64,000 nucleotides of DNA. Origin: Corylus avellana. Lineage: Eukaryota > Streptophyta > Magnoliopsida > Fagales > Betulaceae. The stretch's first letter is position 1. The number at the start of each line of letters is the position of its first letter. The stretch is taken from the NCBI RefSeq assembly GCF_901000735.1, contig NC_081546.1, positions 5,337,001 to 5,401,000 on the forward strand. The letters are read 5' to 3'. Both the position numbers and the translations under genes were made by a program. This document shows positions 12,065-25,334 of this stretch, piece by piece. The notes beneath the pieces are model-generated. The model was given only the letters and a program-made list of their open reading frames with translations. It searched no databases and was not told where the DNA came from.

Positions 12065-13074
12065 TTCGGTGACGTCAATTAATATGAACGGAATATAAAA
12101 ATTTTGTGAAAAAGTTCAACGTACCAAACACTTGGGTTGATAGAGCGACAGATGGGTCAACTCCTTTTGATATATTGTCCGATATTGTGATTTGACAAAA
12201 TAAAAATCAAGATTACGTACAGATAATGCCTACTACCTCACCAAACCCTATCTGCGTTCTTCAACCTCATAATCGTACTTTTATATTCCCCCTTGGCCAA
12301 CTTCCGTAATAATAATTTCTTCCAAAAAAAACTTCCGTAATAATTAATTATTTTCTGCATATATATATATATATGCCTTCTAATTTCAAGCAATGATTTG
12401 AACTCTATAATTATTTGGAAGGATCATAGGCTACAAAAGCATACATAGCCAAACAAGAATTAATTAATGTATACAATTAGTAAGATTAAATTTCATCCTC
12501 CAATATAATTATTTGCAATGAGATTTTGTTTGCACAAAACCTTCAGAATAGCGATCCTAAATCTCGAGTTTGTGTTGAAAAAATTATTAGACATATAGAA
12601 AAATTGTCACTAACGATGAAGGCGAAGAAGAAGATTGCATTTGAAAATGCGTTTATAACAGATATAAGAAATTAAAATTCCACTATTTAGTTGAAAAAGT
12701 TTAAGGGGACCATACAATAGTTATGGACGTGATTGGTCGGAATGTACTGCAAATTCAAAAACTGACTACTGTTGAAGACTTTTGTTATTGTCGCTAATCA
12801 GCTATTATAAATGACGACTGCGACGGATTACCAATATATGCTGTTTTGCTTCTACTAATAGATAATGGTGGTAGGAAGAAGTCAACTTCATAACATTAGT
12901 TACGTGGATAATAGTTTAGGTAATGGTGTTTGGTAAAATGCAAGTTTCATGATGACATCATGATTGATTTTTTTCTAAAATATGAGCCGTCGTCAAGTAG
13001 GGAATAATAGGTGTCATTTCTGATTCAAGAACATCACACTAGTAGTGAAGTCCCAAGAAATAGAAAAGAACATC

Positions 13075-13174
13075 NNNNNNNNNNNNNNNNNNNNNNNNNN
13101 NNNNNNNNNNNNNNNNNNNNNNNNNNNNNNNNNNNNNNNNNNNNNNNNNNNNNNNNNNNNNNNNNNNNNNNNNN
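13075..13174. other. assembly gap (100 N)
   Basis: Exactly 100 N, the conventional placeholder for a gap of unknown size. It sits between two copies of the same 6.1-kb sequence, which suggests that the true gap is zero or negative (overlapping contigs). Confidence 0.98.
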
Positions 13175-16086
13175 CATAATCATCATCTTAATTTGGACCA
13201 CAAGTTAGAGCTCAAGTTGTTTTATAATTAATTGATTAATTAAAATTAATCTCAAAATCCTCATTATATGTATTTATTTTTTTTATTTTTTTAGTATCAT
13301 AACTTTTCAGAAGAGTAAGGAGACAGCAATATACACAACGGATTCTCACCGAAAAAAAAAAAGAAGAAGGATAAATTAAATAGAACACTTCGAGAAAGTC
13401 AGAAGACAGCAATGCTGATGTCCAAACGATAGCTACCCCGGCCCCTCGTGAAAAGTATGGATATGGTGCATGGTGAAGAAATAAATGCCTTGTACTAAAT
13501 TCTTTAAAGGAATCATTTGAGCTCTATATATAATTATTTGGAAGGATGATAGGCTACAAAAGCATTCATATCCAAATTAATAAAAATAAACAATTAGTAA
13601 GATTAAATTTCAAGATATATATATAAAACGTGAGTTACGGGACAAAATAGTCAAGCTAATTCAACTACAATTGGGTAAGAAGTCATTAAACATTGGCCAT
13701 CAAAGTCATAGGGATTATCTCCCAATTTATTTATCCTCCAACCCCAACTTAAGCAGCCATATTAAATAAGAGTAACTAATTCTAAATGTTACCTCATATC
13801 CCCTTGTGGCCTCCTACAACTAATATGACTATTAAAATTATTATTAAATTTAAATTTAATAATAATTTTAAAAATTACACCAACTTTGAGTTAATAAAAG
13901 GGGATATGAGATGACATGTAACAATACTAGTTAAATAAACCTTGACCCAAAACGTCAACACCTAGTTCTGAAAAGTTATGATATTCAACATAAGTAAGAC
14001 AATAGCATTAATGCAAAGAAAAAAGGGTTTTAGTGATATGACGGTAAAGATAAGCCCATCGCTAAAAGAAATTATTATCGATGACAAAGTGTTGTAACAA
14101 ACAAAGAACCGGTTTTGTAGGCGGTTAGAAAAATACCGCTAACTGCTTTAAGTCGGAGTAGTTAGCAGTTTTCGAGGTAGGCAAAAGCTGTTAATAACTG
14201 CATAATCGATTTTGTAGGCGATTGGAAAAATACTGCTAATCGCCTAGAGTGAGGTGTTAGCAGTTTTAGGTGTAGGCAAATGCGATTAATAACTACTAAT
14301 TGCCTATCCTTATTCATATAATAATATGCAAACCGACGTCATTAATTTTGTTGCGCTTGATATAGGATTTTCATTTTGAATTAAAATGAAATTGATCTTT
14401 ATTCATTAAATAATAATAATAATAATATTTTTAAGCTTTCTTACATTTTGAAGCCTTATAATTATTTTAAAAATGCATGAAATCATCTAAAATAGGCCCT
14501 AAAAATGGCTCAAGAAGGCCCAAAAAGTATATTTCTAAAAAGCGGAGGGCCAAATTTTTTTTTGGGAGGGACCAATTGGGGCATAAAAAACATTATTATT
14601 TTTTTTTTTTGCATAATTTTTTTCTTGTGATTTTTTTTTTTTTTGGGGGGGGGCACCAGGGCCACTCCCGGTCTCCCCTGTCATTGGGTGTAATTATTTA
14701 GTTTCAACAACTACTTATCGGCGGTTATTTTAAAACCGCTAACCACTTAACGCATAAAGGTTGCAACAATTATAAAACAATCAAAGGATAGATGTCATCG
14801 ATCAATTTAGCCAATTTCAAACGTTCAACCCTAGCTGAAAATTGAACGATCGACCATTGATGACAAACATTTTATGACAGTTAATTCAGAAACATCTAAT
14901 TTTGACGCATCAACCCTTTTTCGGTGTGCATGAGGAGCCTATTTAAGCATCCTAACATCCATTCTTAACTATTTTGTCACCCACTACGTTAGAAAAATCA
15001 TAGAGTAAGAGGGAGGAAGTGATTTCTTGAAGCCTTATCTTCAAGGAGAGATAACTCCTTACGTTAAACTCATGAGAATTGACTAAGCATTTTTAATTAT
15101 TCATTTTCTAGCTTTTTTTTATTTAAAAAAGAAACAAACCTAGCAGACAAGAATGCTACGAGACAAACACTTGTGAATATGATTCCGAGGCTTTTTTATT
15201 TTGCTAATTTTTATTACAAAGCTAATCAAAATTATCTTTTGACTACTTTGACTAGCACAAAATAAATGCTCTTGGCGTGCGAGTCATTGGTTTCAATACA
15301 ATAAAAATAGGTAGCAGCTGGATTGGAGTTTGCCATTGACACGTGTTTGGACTACAGTGCAATCTGCTAAGGAATTCATTATTTGGGCAGCCAAATTTTG
15401 ACTGAAAAGCCATCTACGTCTAATCAATTTACCACCATATATGAATACCAAGAATGAGACAGAGAGTTGGTAGCAAAGTTACGAGCATCAAAGATTTTCG
15501 AATCTTAATTTAGTCAAATATGTCAAACTTAGAACACAAGTTGTTTTGTAACTCTACTTTCGAAAAGGAATGAAAGGAAAAAGAAAAGAAAAAAGTTGTT
15601 TTTTTTTTTTCTTTTGTTTGTAAGTCAACTTCAAATCTTTAGATCACTTGTGCGGTGTAGTGGTTTAGTACGTAGTTTCATGTAAATGTATCAATGAAAA
15701 ATCATTTACACAAATTTGATTAATATGAGCCGTTTTGAATTTTATTAATATTCTGGTAATGTTTAATTAATTTATGATTTAATTAATTTTGAGAGTCACG
15801 CCCAACTAGATTAGCAATGGCCATAGTTAGTTGCCCCCCTCCTATCCTTATTAAAAAAAAAAAAAAAAATGTTTTTCTCCATAAATGCCTTCTATCCATG
15901 CATGGCAGCATGTGTGTTTGCACTAATAAATTATTTCAAGCAATAATTTTAGATCTATAATTATTTGGAAGGATCATGGGCTACGTCTGCATACAATATT
16001 AAACAATTAGTAATAACGTCGTGGATCTAATCCTTATTATATTCCCCATTGGCCAACTTTCATAATAATTGAAGTTGGTAATCAAT

Positions 16087-16129
<43 letters not shown>

Positions 16130-16212
16130 CATGATTCTAAGCACACCAGGTCATTTAATTTTTTTTTTAATTTTTAATATTAAAAAAAATTACAAACGTG
16201 CCATTACTTCAC

Positions 16213-16252
<40 letters not shown>

Positions 16253-19234
16253 TTACTTAATTCGAACAAATCCAGAAGAGTCAGAAGACAGTAACAATAG
16301 TGTTTGACTGGCCTGGCCCCTTCCCGGAAAGGTATATTGCAAGCTAAAAACTAAAAACATACTTTATTGATTAGAAACCTCTATATCTAATTGTTTTTTT
16401 GTCTACATAAAAGCCTTTATACTTCTAAATGCGGTCTTTCAAGAAATAATTTGAGCTCTATAATTGTTAGAAAAAGTTATGCTATTGAACACGCGAAATT
16501 AGAAGGGGTCGGCTCAATAGTATAGGCAGTTTAGGCCGCCTGTTTTGTAAAGACCTCATGTTTTGTAAATACCTCAAAGAGAATGTGAAAGGGCTTGGAA
16601 ATAAAGCAAAAACAAAAGAGGAGATTTTACTTAACATGCTATGAGGTCCTTAAAAAAAAAAAAAAAACAAAACAAAACAAGGAAGGTGACAAAGAATGTT
16701 TAAAAGACTTCATACAAAAGAACATCTACCTCTTTCTTTGGTATTTTTTGTTTTTTCATCATCCCTACTCAAATCTTAATTATAAAAAAAGTGAACTTTT
16801 GGCGATGATAATGATTAGTTCATCTCATCGATCGCTGATAAGACTTTTGCAAGGACTTTTGTGTATGTTATTTTTCACTGCATTTTATTTTGATATTTGT
16901 TGTTATAAGTAACACTTTAGTTAATTACCAATTATTTATATCGGAAGAGTTACGGTAACACTCAAAGTTAATTACCATCATTAATTATTTTGGGGAAGTT
17001 AGTTACGGAGTGGGTAAATAGAGTTAATTACCTGCTAAGAATCATTCAGGAAGAACCTAAACAGTAAAAATCACATATGTTTCCTCATGACCGATCGAGC
17101 CGTATCTTAACACCAACCCCATCGAAAACTCTAACATCCAAGCCAATAACCCACAACAGTTTCCATTGTAGAATTCGAACTTGAAATCTAGCCATCACTT
17201 GGACAACTCAAGTGCCACTAAACCACACTCTGATTGGTAGATGAGATTGAACTTTATTAATAATTCTAGATAATTTCAAATTAATAAATCATTTCGGAGT
17301 GTGAACGTGTGTACGTAGGACTCCTCGACCAAACAGGGACTTTGTGCTCAAGGTTATTGCCATGCAAATCATTGGTCCAAAATAGTAGGTAGCTGTGCTT
17401 ATCGGACACCATTGACTCCTGTTTAAATTAAAATGCCGAACATGTTGTTGCTGAGATTCAGATGGACAACAATTCATTATTCAGACGACCAACGACTTTG
17501 AGAAATGCAACCATTCATTATAAGGTGTAGTTGTTTTTGTTTCTTAGTATATGTTTTTTATTTATTATTATTTGTAGTTAATTAGAGTGTTACTTTCTGA
17601 ACAATACCCCACATGTTGGACTATGCTATGTATTCTATTTGGGCCGTCGAATTTTGAACGAAAATACAAAAAATAAAGCAACCCACTTGGGACCTCCGGC
17701 CAAATTTTACAGCGAAGGTGTACCATGAACAGGAATCATACAACAGTTCGACCACGACAAAGCTACGAATTAATTAACTTGAAATATTTTAAAGTTTTAT
17801 ACTGTATGTTCACACTATATAACGTATTCAACGATATTAATACTTTTATATATATTTTTTTAAAATAGTTAAAATAAAAATTTATTTGTAATAAGTCACT
17901 GTTGAAAAATAGTCTCACATTACTTATGAATAAGATCTTGGGCATTTTTATAACAAATGGATAACCCTCTCTTATCAAACCGGTTTTATGAGATGAGTTA
18001 GGCCATGAATTTTTCATGTATTAAAGCCTACTCCAGGACAAATAGGAGCCCACATTACTTACCCCGTGACAAGGACCAAGAAAAATACTGACCTACACGT
18101 AAGGGAGGGTGTTGAGAAATAGTCTCATATTGCCTGTAGATAAAATCTTGAGTATGTTTATAAAGAATGAATAACTCTCTCTTATCGAACTGATTTTATG
18201 AGATAAATTAGGCTCATAAATTTATTCGGTGACGTCAATTAATATGAACGGAATATAAAAATTTTGTGAAAAAGTTCAACGTACCAAACACTTGGGTTGA
18301 TAGAGCGACAGATGGGTCAACTCCTTTTGATATATTGTCCGATATTGTGATTTGACAAAATAAAAATCAAGATTACGTACAGATAATGCCTACTACCTCA
18401 CCAAACCCTATCTGCGTTCTTCAACCTCATAATCGTACTTTTATATTCCCCCTTGGCCAACTTCCGTAATAATAATTTCTTCCAAAAAAAACTTCCGTAA
18501 TAATTAATTATTTTCTGCATATATATATATATATGCCTTCTAATTTCAAGCAATGATTTGAACTCTATAATTATTTGGAAGGATCATAGGCTACAAAAGC
18601 ATACATAGCCAAACAAGAATTAATTAATGTATACAATTAGTAAGATTAAATTTCATCCTCCAATATAATTATTTGCAATGAGATTTTGTTTGCACAAAAC
18701 CTTCAGAATAGCGATCCTAAATCTCGAGTTTGTGTTGAAAAAATTATTAGACATATAGAAAAATTGTCACTAACGATGAAGGCGAAGAAGAAGATTGCAT
18801 TTGAAAATGCGTTTATAACAGATATAAGAAATTAAAATTCCACTATTTAGTTGAAAAAGTTTAAGGGGACCATACAATAGTTATGGACGTGATTGGTCGG
18901 AATGTACTGCAAATTCAAAAACTGACTACTGTTGAAGACTTTTGTTATTGTCGCTAATCAGCTATTATAAATGACGACTGCGACGGATTACCAATATATG
19001 CTGTTTTGCTTCTACTAATAGATAATGGTGGTAGGAAGAAGTCAACTTCATAACATTAGTTACGTGGATAATAGTTTAGGTAATGGTGTTTGGTAAAATG
19101 CAAGTTTCATGATGACATCATGATTGATTTTTTTCTAAAATATGAGCCGTCGTCAAGTAGGGAATAATAGGTGTCATTTCTGATTCAAGAACATCACACT
19201 AGTAGTGAAGTCCCAAGAAATAGAAAAGAACATC
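13175..19234. repeat. 6.1-kb duplicated segment, copy 2 (starts at assembly gap)
   Basis: This begins immediately after the Ns with the sequence found at 6989 and stays collinear with copy 1 to 19234, the base that matches the last base before the gap. Beyond 19234 unique sequence continues. Contents mirror copy 1: small MITE about 13774-13930, AACCGC patch about 14110-14330, AT runs about 16089-16247 and the TRIM-like pair about 17900-18224. No gene recognised. Confidence 0.9.
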
Positions 19235-20904
19235 AACTATTAGATGAATAATAAGATCAAAGGTAAATGAAGATTAATTACCCGTAACATAAATTAAAAA
19301 CAACAAATTAATTTTATGTCGATTAAAAAAACACAACAAAGTATTTACTGTTGATCCTGAAAAACCCAACTCAATCGAGCTCAAAGAGCTTGTTTAAGAC
19401 TATAAACATGGAGATGATGATAGACATGATCAAGTTTTGCTAAGATCCACAAAACCCCTACGGTTGCTCAATGAACACATCACCCACTAGATGGCTATGA
19501 AAGAAAGCATTGAAGACATCTAATTCACTCACACACACACACACATGTATATATATTGTGCAGTCTTTTTAACGAGCCCATAACATCATAGCATGTAGCA
19601 TGTTGAAATACCATACAACCTAAAAACTTAAGCCTATGAGTTTGAGCCCCAACAATACTATACATATTAGTTAACTACTCACACTTCTTACATATATTCA
19701 ATATGGGACTCTATCCTTTTTACACTCACACAAATCACCACATTGTTATACTCCCACTCAAACGAAAGCCTTTTATCAATCTTATGTCTTGTGCCACAAA
19801 CTTTTTTGCTTCTTCTCCAGTGACCCTTGTTTATACTCGCAGCTTGCACTTTTGTTCCAACTCCAAAAATCATACTTAAGCTCATGCCATGAGCCTTTGT
19901 CCTTCACTCGATACTCATTCATGCTTGCATTTTACACCCTTTTTTGTCCATACTCCAGGAAACTTATTTTGTCCGTGACTGCGCCACTCAACAATCGGCT
20001 CTTGTCAAAGAATCTGTTGTGCTGACGGTTCAACCAACAAACGTATGTTACATGTTCAGATTTTTCTCTCCTTCCTATTATAGAAGTTGGAGTGCTTTGC
20101 CATTATTTATTGACATCTTAATTAATAGAAGCATTTTAGGCAATTTCGACTTCGAGGCCTTGAAAGATTAATTTGTAAAATTTGGACCGGAGGAAAATGT
20201 ATAGCACGTCTCTTATTTAAAACTAATGAAACATATATATATATATATATATACACGCATTGCCCTGAGTAGCAAGTAGAAAGAGGAGTGGTGTTGGTAT
20301 TTGCAGACACCTTCTATTGTAAGCAAAGATAGAGTATACAACAAAGTTACATTGTTAGGCTATGTGGAGCCGACCCGGTTTGCACTCAACTCGGTTTGAC
20401 GTTGGAAGCATTACGATAGGGGGCTGTATATTTATAGTTGCTGTTTCTCACTTTAGGATTTTGTATGGATGTAATTGACGCCTCTTATATTGTTTCTCAA
20501 TAAAAACGTATCTCTTAGTGGTGAATTACATAAATTTCAAGAAAGTCATGACCTCCAATGGCTATTTTGAGGGAGCCTTAACCTCGAACCAACAAACTAT
20601 ATTGTACAAAATAATAATCAACCATTCTTTTATTATTGATAGTTCCTCCTTTAAATAGAAGAATGTACAAGAGACTACCGATTACATGAGAGCCTGATTA
20701 AGTCTTAACTTCTAGGACTAGGACTTTAACTCTGTTAAGGTCCTTAAGGAAACAACTAGGATTCTGACTCTATTAAGAAAAAAATCTGAACTTTAGATTT
20801 ACTCTTTATTAGGGTTGGAGATCTATGAAGATATACTCCTCATTAGATTCTAACCGACTATAAGGTAGGATTACATCACACGCTCAGATAGAGTAACAAC
20901 TCCC
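19235..20904. other. gene-free stretch
   Basis: AT-rich intergenic DNA with a short AC run near 19528-19545 and an AT run near 20232-20252. Short open frames here match no family I recognise and show no codon bias. About 20560-20890 has an LTR-like look but no defined ends. Confidence 0.5.
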
Positions 20905-20906
20905 AT

Positions 20907-20997
20907 TTTTTCACACAAGGGGAGGAAAATAGTGAGGATGATTCGAACTAGTGACATTCACTTCATGAGGTGTGGTTTCCATCTAATTGAGCTACTT
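20907..20997 (-). mobile_element. tRNA-derived SINE fragment, minus strand
   Basis: On the minus strand the sequence has an A-box region TAGCTCAATTAGATGG and a B-box region AGTTCGAATCATCC in the same order and spacing as the SINE at 6311. The tail after the body is short. I could not define a target-site duplication. Confidence 0.6.
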
Positions 20998-21226
20998 TTT
21001 GAAAACATAATTGCATGCCTATCTAGTATGCAAGACTATCACAAATAACTATATTAAAGCAAAAAAAAAAAAAAAAAATCTATTTGTTTTCCTTTTCTTT
21101 TCTTTTTTTTTGCTTTTTTTTTTTTTTTTCCCTGTTTTCTTGTTAGGGTGGATATAATTTATTTTCTTGGTTATTTAATGAATTTGAGGTTGAAGAGCAA
21201 AGGTCAAATGTTAATGTGTTATGCAG

Positions 21227-21854
21227 GTAGAAGGGGATATGTTTGTAGGTGTCCCAAAAGGTGATGACGCCATTATATCAAAGGTCACTTAATTAATATC
21301 CATTCACTTGAAGCTTGAAAGTAGAGAACAAAAAAAACAAAAAAGATGACTTCTGCTTTGCTTTTTCATCATTTCATGCATGTTAATAATATATTGCAGT
21401 CTACATGTCATGACTGAAGTGATGAACATTTCATTAGACTTTTGAAGAACTGCAAGAAAGTGTGAAGGTGATTATATATCATTGACTATATATAATGGCA
21501 GAGGCATCCGAGTCAAGTATTGCTGCTAAGCATATTTCTTCTATCTTTGATAATTCCATGGTCTCTAAACTTGGAGGGAAGGAAATAATTGAGAAAGGAG
21601 TTCGAAGCCTTGAGCAAGAGTTTAGGATTCTCTAGCGCTGAGGTGCAACAGTGTCGTTTTGTTCACGTGAACGATTCTTATAACATGCATTGCAAGATGC
21701 GATTGCGAATGTCGTAAAAAGGCATTGACTTTTCTTGTTGGACACTAATTAGTTTTCAGTTGATATAGTCAAAAGCTCAATCTAACACTTGGTTTTCAAG
21801 TTATCTGTTGCATGTGCCTACAACGTTTTGGGAGCTATGAAACTTCACAAATAA
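21227..21854 (+). pseudogene. broken O-methyltransferase copy (exons 3-4 only)
   Basis: This matches the last two exons of the O-methyltransferase gene at 1768-6088, in the opposite orientation. The exon 3 remnant (about 21227-21282) keeps its AG and GT borders and reads VEGDMFVGVPKGD. The exon 4 remnant starts at 21400; its CHDW motif has TGG changed to TGA, and frameshifts follow. About 140 bp of unrelated sequence interrupts the exon before its end (about 21800-21854, CAYNVLGAMKLHK then stop). Intron sequence before exon 3 and the 3' UTR also match the intact gene, so this arose by DNA duplication, not retroposition. Exons 1 and 2 are absent. Confidence 0.9.
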
Positions 21855-21917
21855 GTCTCCCAACCATCTAGTCTGTAGTGATCTTCTTTTAGCTAGTTTC
21901 ATTGCCTAGCTATCAAT

Positions 21918-22383
21918 TAGGGGTGCGCAGATTAACTGTTTACCACCTACCGACTGTAACCGAACTGACATTAACTGCCTACTGCTAGAAGTTGATCGGT
22001 ACTCTGTTAAGACTTTTTAATAGAATGATGATTACGAGAGCATTAGCTAAGTTTTTTTAGTAGAACATATTAGTTGGTGGATTCTATGACCAATTTATTA
22101 ATAGAACATAAGTAAGGTAGACTCTTATGGTATTAATTAATGGGCCCATTTAAAATTTGTTTGGTTCAATAAGCTATTTTAGCCTAAAAAACAATTTGAG
22201 CCCTCAAAACAATCAATTTTTTGCCCAATTAAAAAAGCTTACGGTTAACCGATTAATCGAACCGATTTTAACTGAGATATCCGTTTAACCGAAACTTTCG
22301 AAATAAATCCTTATTGAAATGTAATCGGTTAATTAACTAATTTAACTGACAATTTCGATTAACCGAATTGATACCCACCCCTA
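21918..22383. mobile_element. non-autonomous hAT-like element
   Basis: A 466-bp element starts TAGGGGTGCGCAGATTAAC and ends GATACCCACCCCTA, giving imperfect inverted ends with the hAT-like TAGGGGTG terminus. Inside are repeated CGGTTAA/TTAACCG motifs. It is flanked directly by ATCAAT on both sides, six of the eight bases expected for a hAT target-site duplication. The flanks joined together continue the 3' UTR of the O-methyltransferase pseudogene. Confidence 0.7.
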
Positions 22384-22993
22384 ATCAATAGCTAGTCAAG
22401 CCATGTATGTCCATGAAATTGTGTATTTCATGCAATACATTGTGTGATGGTGATCAACTTAATCTTAACTCGAATAAGATTCAACTATAAAATTAAAAAT
22501 AAATAAATACCTAGCAAATGCTTAGATGTGTGCACATCAATTCAACAAATTTAATATCTACGAGTGGAAATTTCAAGGTCTCTGAAAAAATGCAGCTTTG
22601 ATTCAAACAACATGTTGAAGAGATGAATAGGTGTTTGAGACAAATAGCGCCAATTTTAAAGATGAAGAAGACAATCTGTTGAACAATAAGCAACCACATA
22701 ATGATTATCAGAATCAAATACACACACTACCTGTCGAAGTCAATACAGAAAAAATGGTCTCTAACGACGACCAAAAATCGTCACTAATGACTATTAGAGA
22801 CAACCAAAAGTCGCCACTAGAGTTGTCGCATTTGCGCTAAATTCCTTGGAAGTGTTAAGAATCACGACCTATTGGGTATTGTTCATGACAATGAGCCATG
22901 CCCACCAAAGTTTTTGGTTGACAAGTGATCCTAAATACTCACTTTGGCAGGAAAAAAAAAAAACCTTACCTCTTGCTTGCTTACTACCAACAT

Positions 22994-23229
22994 TAGGCCC
23001 GTTTGGCTAAGTCTAAATTTTTATGAACTTCTCAACATTCTTACATTTTATATCATATAAATTATTTTTTATTACCTTTTATTACTATTTAAATAAAAAA
23101 TTCATTACAAAACAAATTTCTTTTCATTTTTTCATACGAAATTTTTTAAATTTTTATCTACTTTTATATTTATATTAATCACTTTCAAACTAAAAACTAC
23201 TTATCCGGTCAATTGCCAAACGAGACCTA
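22994..23229. mobile_element. MITE with TAGGCCCGTTTGG ends
   Basis: About 236 bp of AT-rich DNA. The left end TAGGCCCGTTTGGC is mirrored by GCCAAACGAGACCTA on the right. No coding capacity. Ends of this kind are common in plant hAT-type MITEs. I could not define a target-site duplication. Confidence 0.6.
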
Positions 23230-23295
23230 TAGCTGTGGAAAAGCTGGAAGATGATGATGATCTCATCTCTTTCTTTTTTTTTTTGTTTGAAGTAA

Positions 23296-23704
23296 GAACA
23301 CTCCCAACAGACTCCCTTATAGGGAGTCTGTTCTCTATGTGTAGGGAATATGTCCAAAAAATCACAAAAAATGTCCCACAGCAGATTTTCTAAATAAGCC
23401 TTAACCATGAGGATCGCTACAGTAGAACCTAAAGTATAGGGTTCTACTATTGCGATCCTTATGATTATTAAATTCAAAAAAAACATTTCTCTCTCTTCTT
23501 TACACTCTCCTCTCTCCTCTCTCCTCTTACAATTCTCTCTCCTCTCTCCTCTCATATATATAATATAATTAAAAAAATAAATATTTTAATGATATAGGGA
23601 ATGATTAAGGGAAGCTATTGGAGCATATTTTGACATAAGAAAGCAAAAAGTAGTTTGGATCCTTAAATATAGGAAAAATGACGAGGAAGCTGCTGGGAAT
23701 GCTC
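23296..23704. mobile_element. Tourist-like (PIF/Harbinger) MITE
   Basis: A 409-bp element with ends GAACACTCCCAACAG and CTGCTGGGAATGCTC (imperfect 15-bp inverted repeats) is flanked by TAA on both sides (23293-23295 and 23705-23707), the three-base duplication expected for PIF/Harbinger. Inside are a smaller perfect-looking fold-back (about 23412-23464) and a CT-rich tract (about 23487-23550). It is probably composite. Confidence 0.65.
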
Positions 23705-23750
23705 TAAGGGCTCAACTTGTTTGGTGGATCCGATTTTCCCCCCAAAATCA

Positions 23751-23753
<3 letters not shown>

Positions 23754-23785
<32 letters not shown>
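23754..23785. repeat. AT microsatellite
   Basis: A pure AT run of about 32 bp, next to the Tourist-like element. Confidence 0.85.
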
Positions 23786-23787
<2 letters not shown>

Positions 23788-25334
23788 TATGTTCCCCCCA
23801 TAGCCTATAACATGAAAAATGCATCATATAATTAGATGGATGGAGTCGAATAAGCTTTGTACCGACAGAAGTTGGCATCATGCAAAACAGAGAATTACTT
23901 TTAACTCCATCCAGAAGACAGCTATGGTGATGTGACGTGCCCCAACAAATAGTGATGATGGCCGGGCGGCTACAATGTTCAATGTTGGACCAAATTTGCC
24001 ATCAACCACTTCAACGAAACTCCTTTGTTTTTTTCTTTTTTTTTTTCAACCGAATCTTCAACAATATTGATGGCTGGCCACAATCTTCCAAAAAAAAATG
24101 CCCTAACGTTTCATCAACCCTGCTTTCACCTTGTATGCGTCCACCAAGAAGAAAATGCTCTCTTATTGTTTCTTCTCTTCTATTAGATTAAAAATAAAAC
24201 TATACTACTCAAAGCAAAAATTGGCTAGTGCTTCTTTGATAGTAAGCAATTGTGAGAGGCCTTCGATGGAACCCACATGTTTGAACAGATGCTCAGACAA
24301 CTAAACCTCATGGGGACCTCTCTCGATTACCAACACGATTACACGGAGCAAACAATTGTAAGAAGTCCCTAATTGCAAGGTATCTCAATCCGGAACCCAA
24401 CTTTACCATGTGGTTTTGGGAGCCTTTAGTACAACAGTTGGGGTATTAGGCTATTAGAAACAACGACAAAATTTAACTTGGAAAATTCAGAGGCTTTTAC
24501 TGATTCGTTGACAATCGAACTCAGCATTCAAGTACCAACGCACCATATTTGAATTTTGATTAAATAAGAATAAATGATTGTCAGTGGAAACATATCCAAC
24601 CCAAAAGTATGCTTATACAAATGTTCACAATCCTTAAACGTAGTGACTTAATTGCCCACACTACCAATCACGATTCCTAAAACACCAATGCCTTTCGAGA
24701 GAGAGGAAGAAAAAATTATTAAAAAAAAAAAAAAAAACAAATTTTCAGTAAATGGTCAATCTTTCATTCTCTTAACAATGGAGCGACCAAACAAAATTTC
24801 ACTGCCAACTCAGAATATAGGTATAATGAATCATTGTCTGACTAAAAAAAAAACAGAACTGCAAAATCACTAGTCGAACTGCCCAAATATCATACAAGCT
24901 TGAATGGCCAATCAAAATTTCTTACAGGCAACAACGAACTCAGTGAGTTAGTGAGAAGGGAAGATACATCGAATGGTAGCTGTGGTACCGGGCGCTTCGC
25001 TTGCATTCAAACGAAGTAATGAATGAGAAAAAAAAAATGGATATCACATGGATGCTAAAGCGGATTGCAATTATCTGTTTCTATAGAGACGGTCAGTTCA
25101 AAATACTGCAGAATGTTGATCTCACCACAGATGACTTACTGCCAATAAAATTCTGCATCCGCTATAGCCATCCCTCACATCAAACTCACAGAATTCATGT
25201 ATCATGTGGAGAAGCAGCACTTCTGCAACATTTAGAACATTACAGGACATACCTTCACCAGGCATTCAAGAAGTGAGCGGCAAAGCACAACATAGAGAAT
25301 CCAGCTTCCTATTGATAAGGTCAAAGACACATTT
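23786..25334. other. gene-free stretch with 3' UTR of the DUF616 gene
   Basis: This holds the probable 3' UTR of the minus-strand DUF616 gene near 25334 and otherwise AT-rich DNA with poly-A and poly-T runs. Around 24230-24440 the base composition is less biased and could be an old coding fragment, but no family is recognisable. Confidence 0.45.

Larger units (their letters stand above)
6989..13074. repeat. 6.1-kb duplicated segment, copy 1 (ends at assembly gap)
   Basis: This segment recurs at 13175-19234. It ends exactly at the first N, at a base matching 19234, while copy 2 begins exactly after the last N at the base matching 6989. From about 10090 on the copies look identical at an offset of 6160. 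The first third has scattered SNPs and a few indels, for example near 8310-8420 and at the AT runs near 9940 and 10060. No gene is recognised in it; it holds MITE, hAT-like and LTR debris. The best reading is overlapping contig ends or two haplotypes placed in tandem. Confidence 0.9.

Noticed and set aside
13011..13208. Open reading frame across the gap
   Set aside because: It exists only because the Ns are read as open codons.
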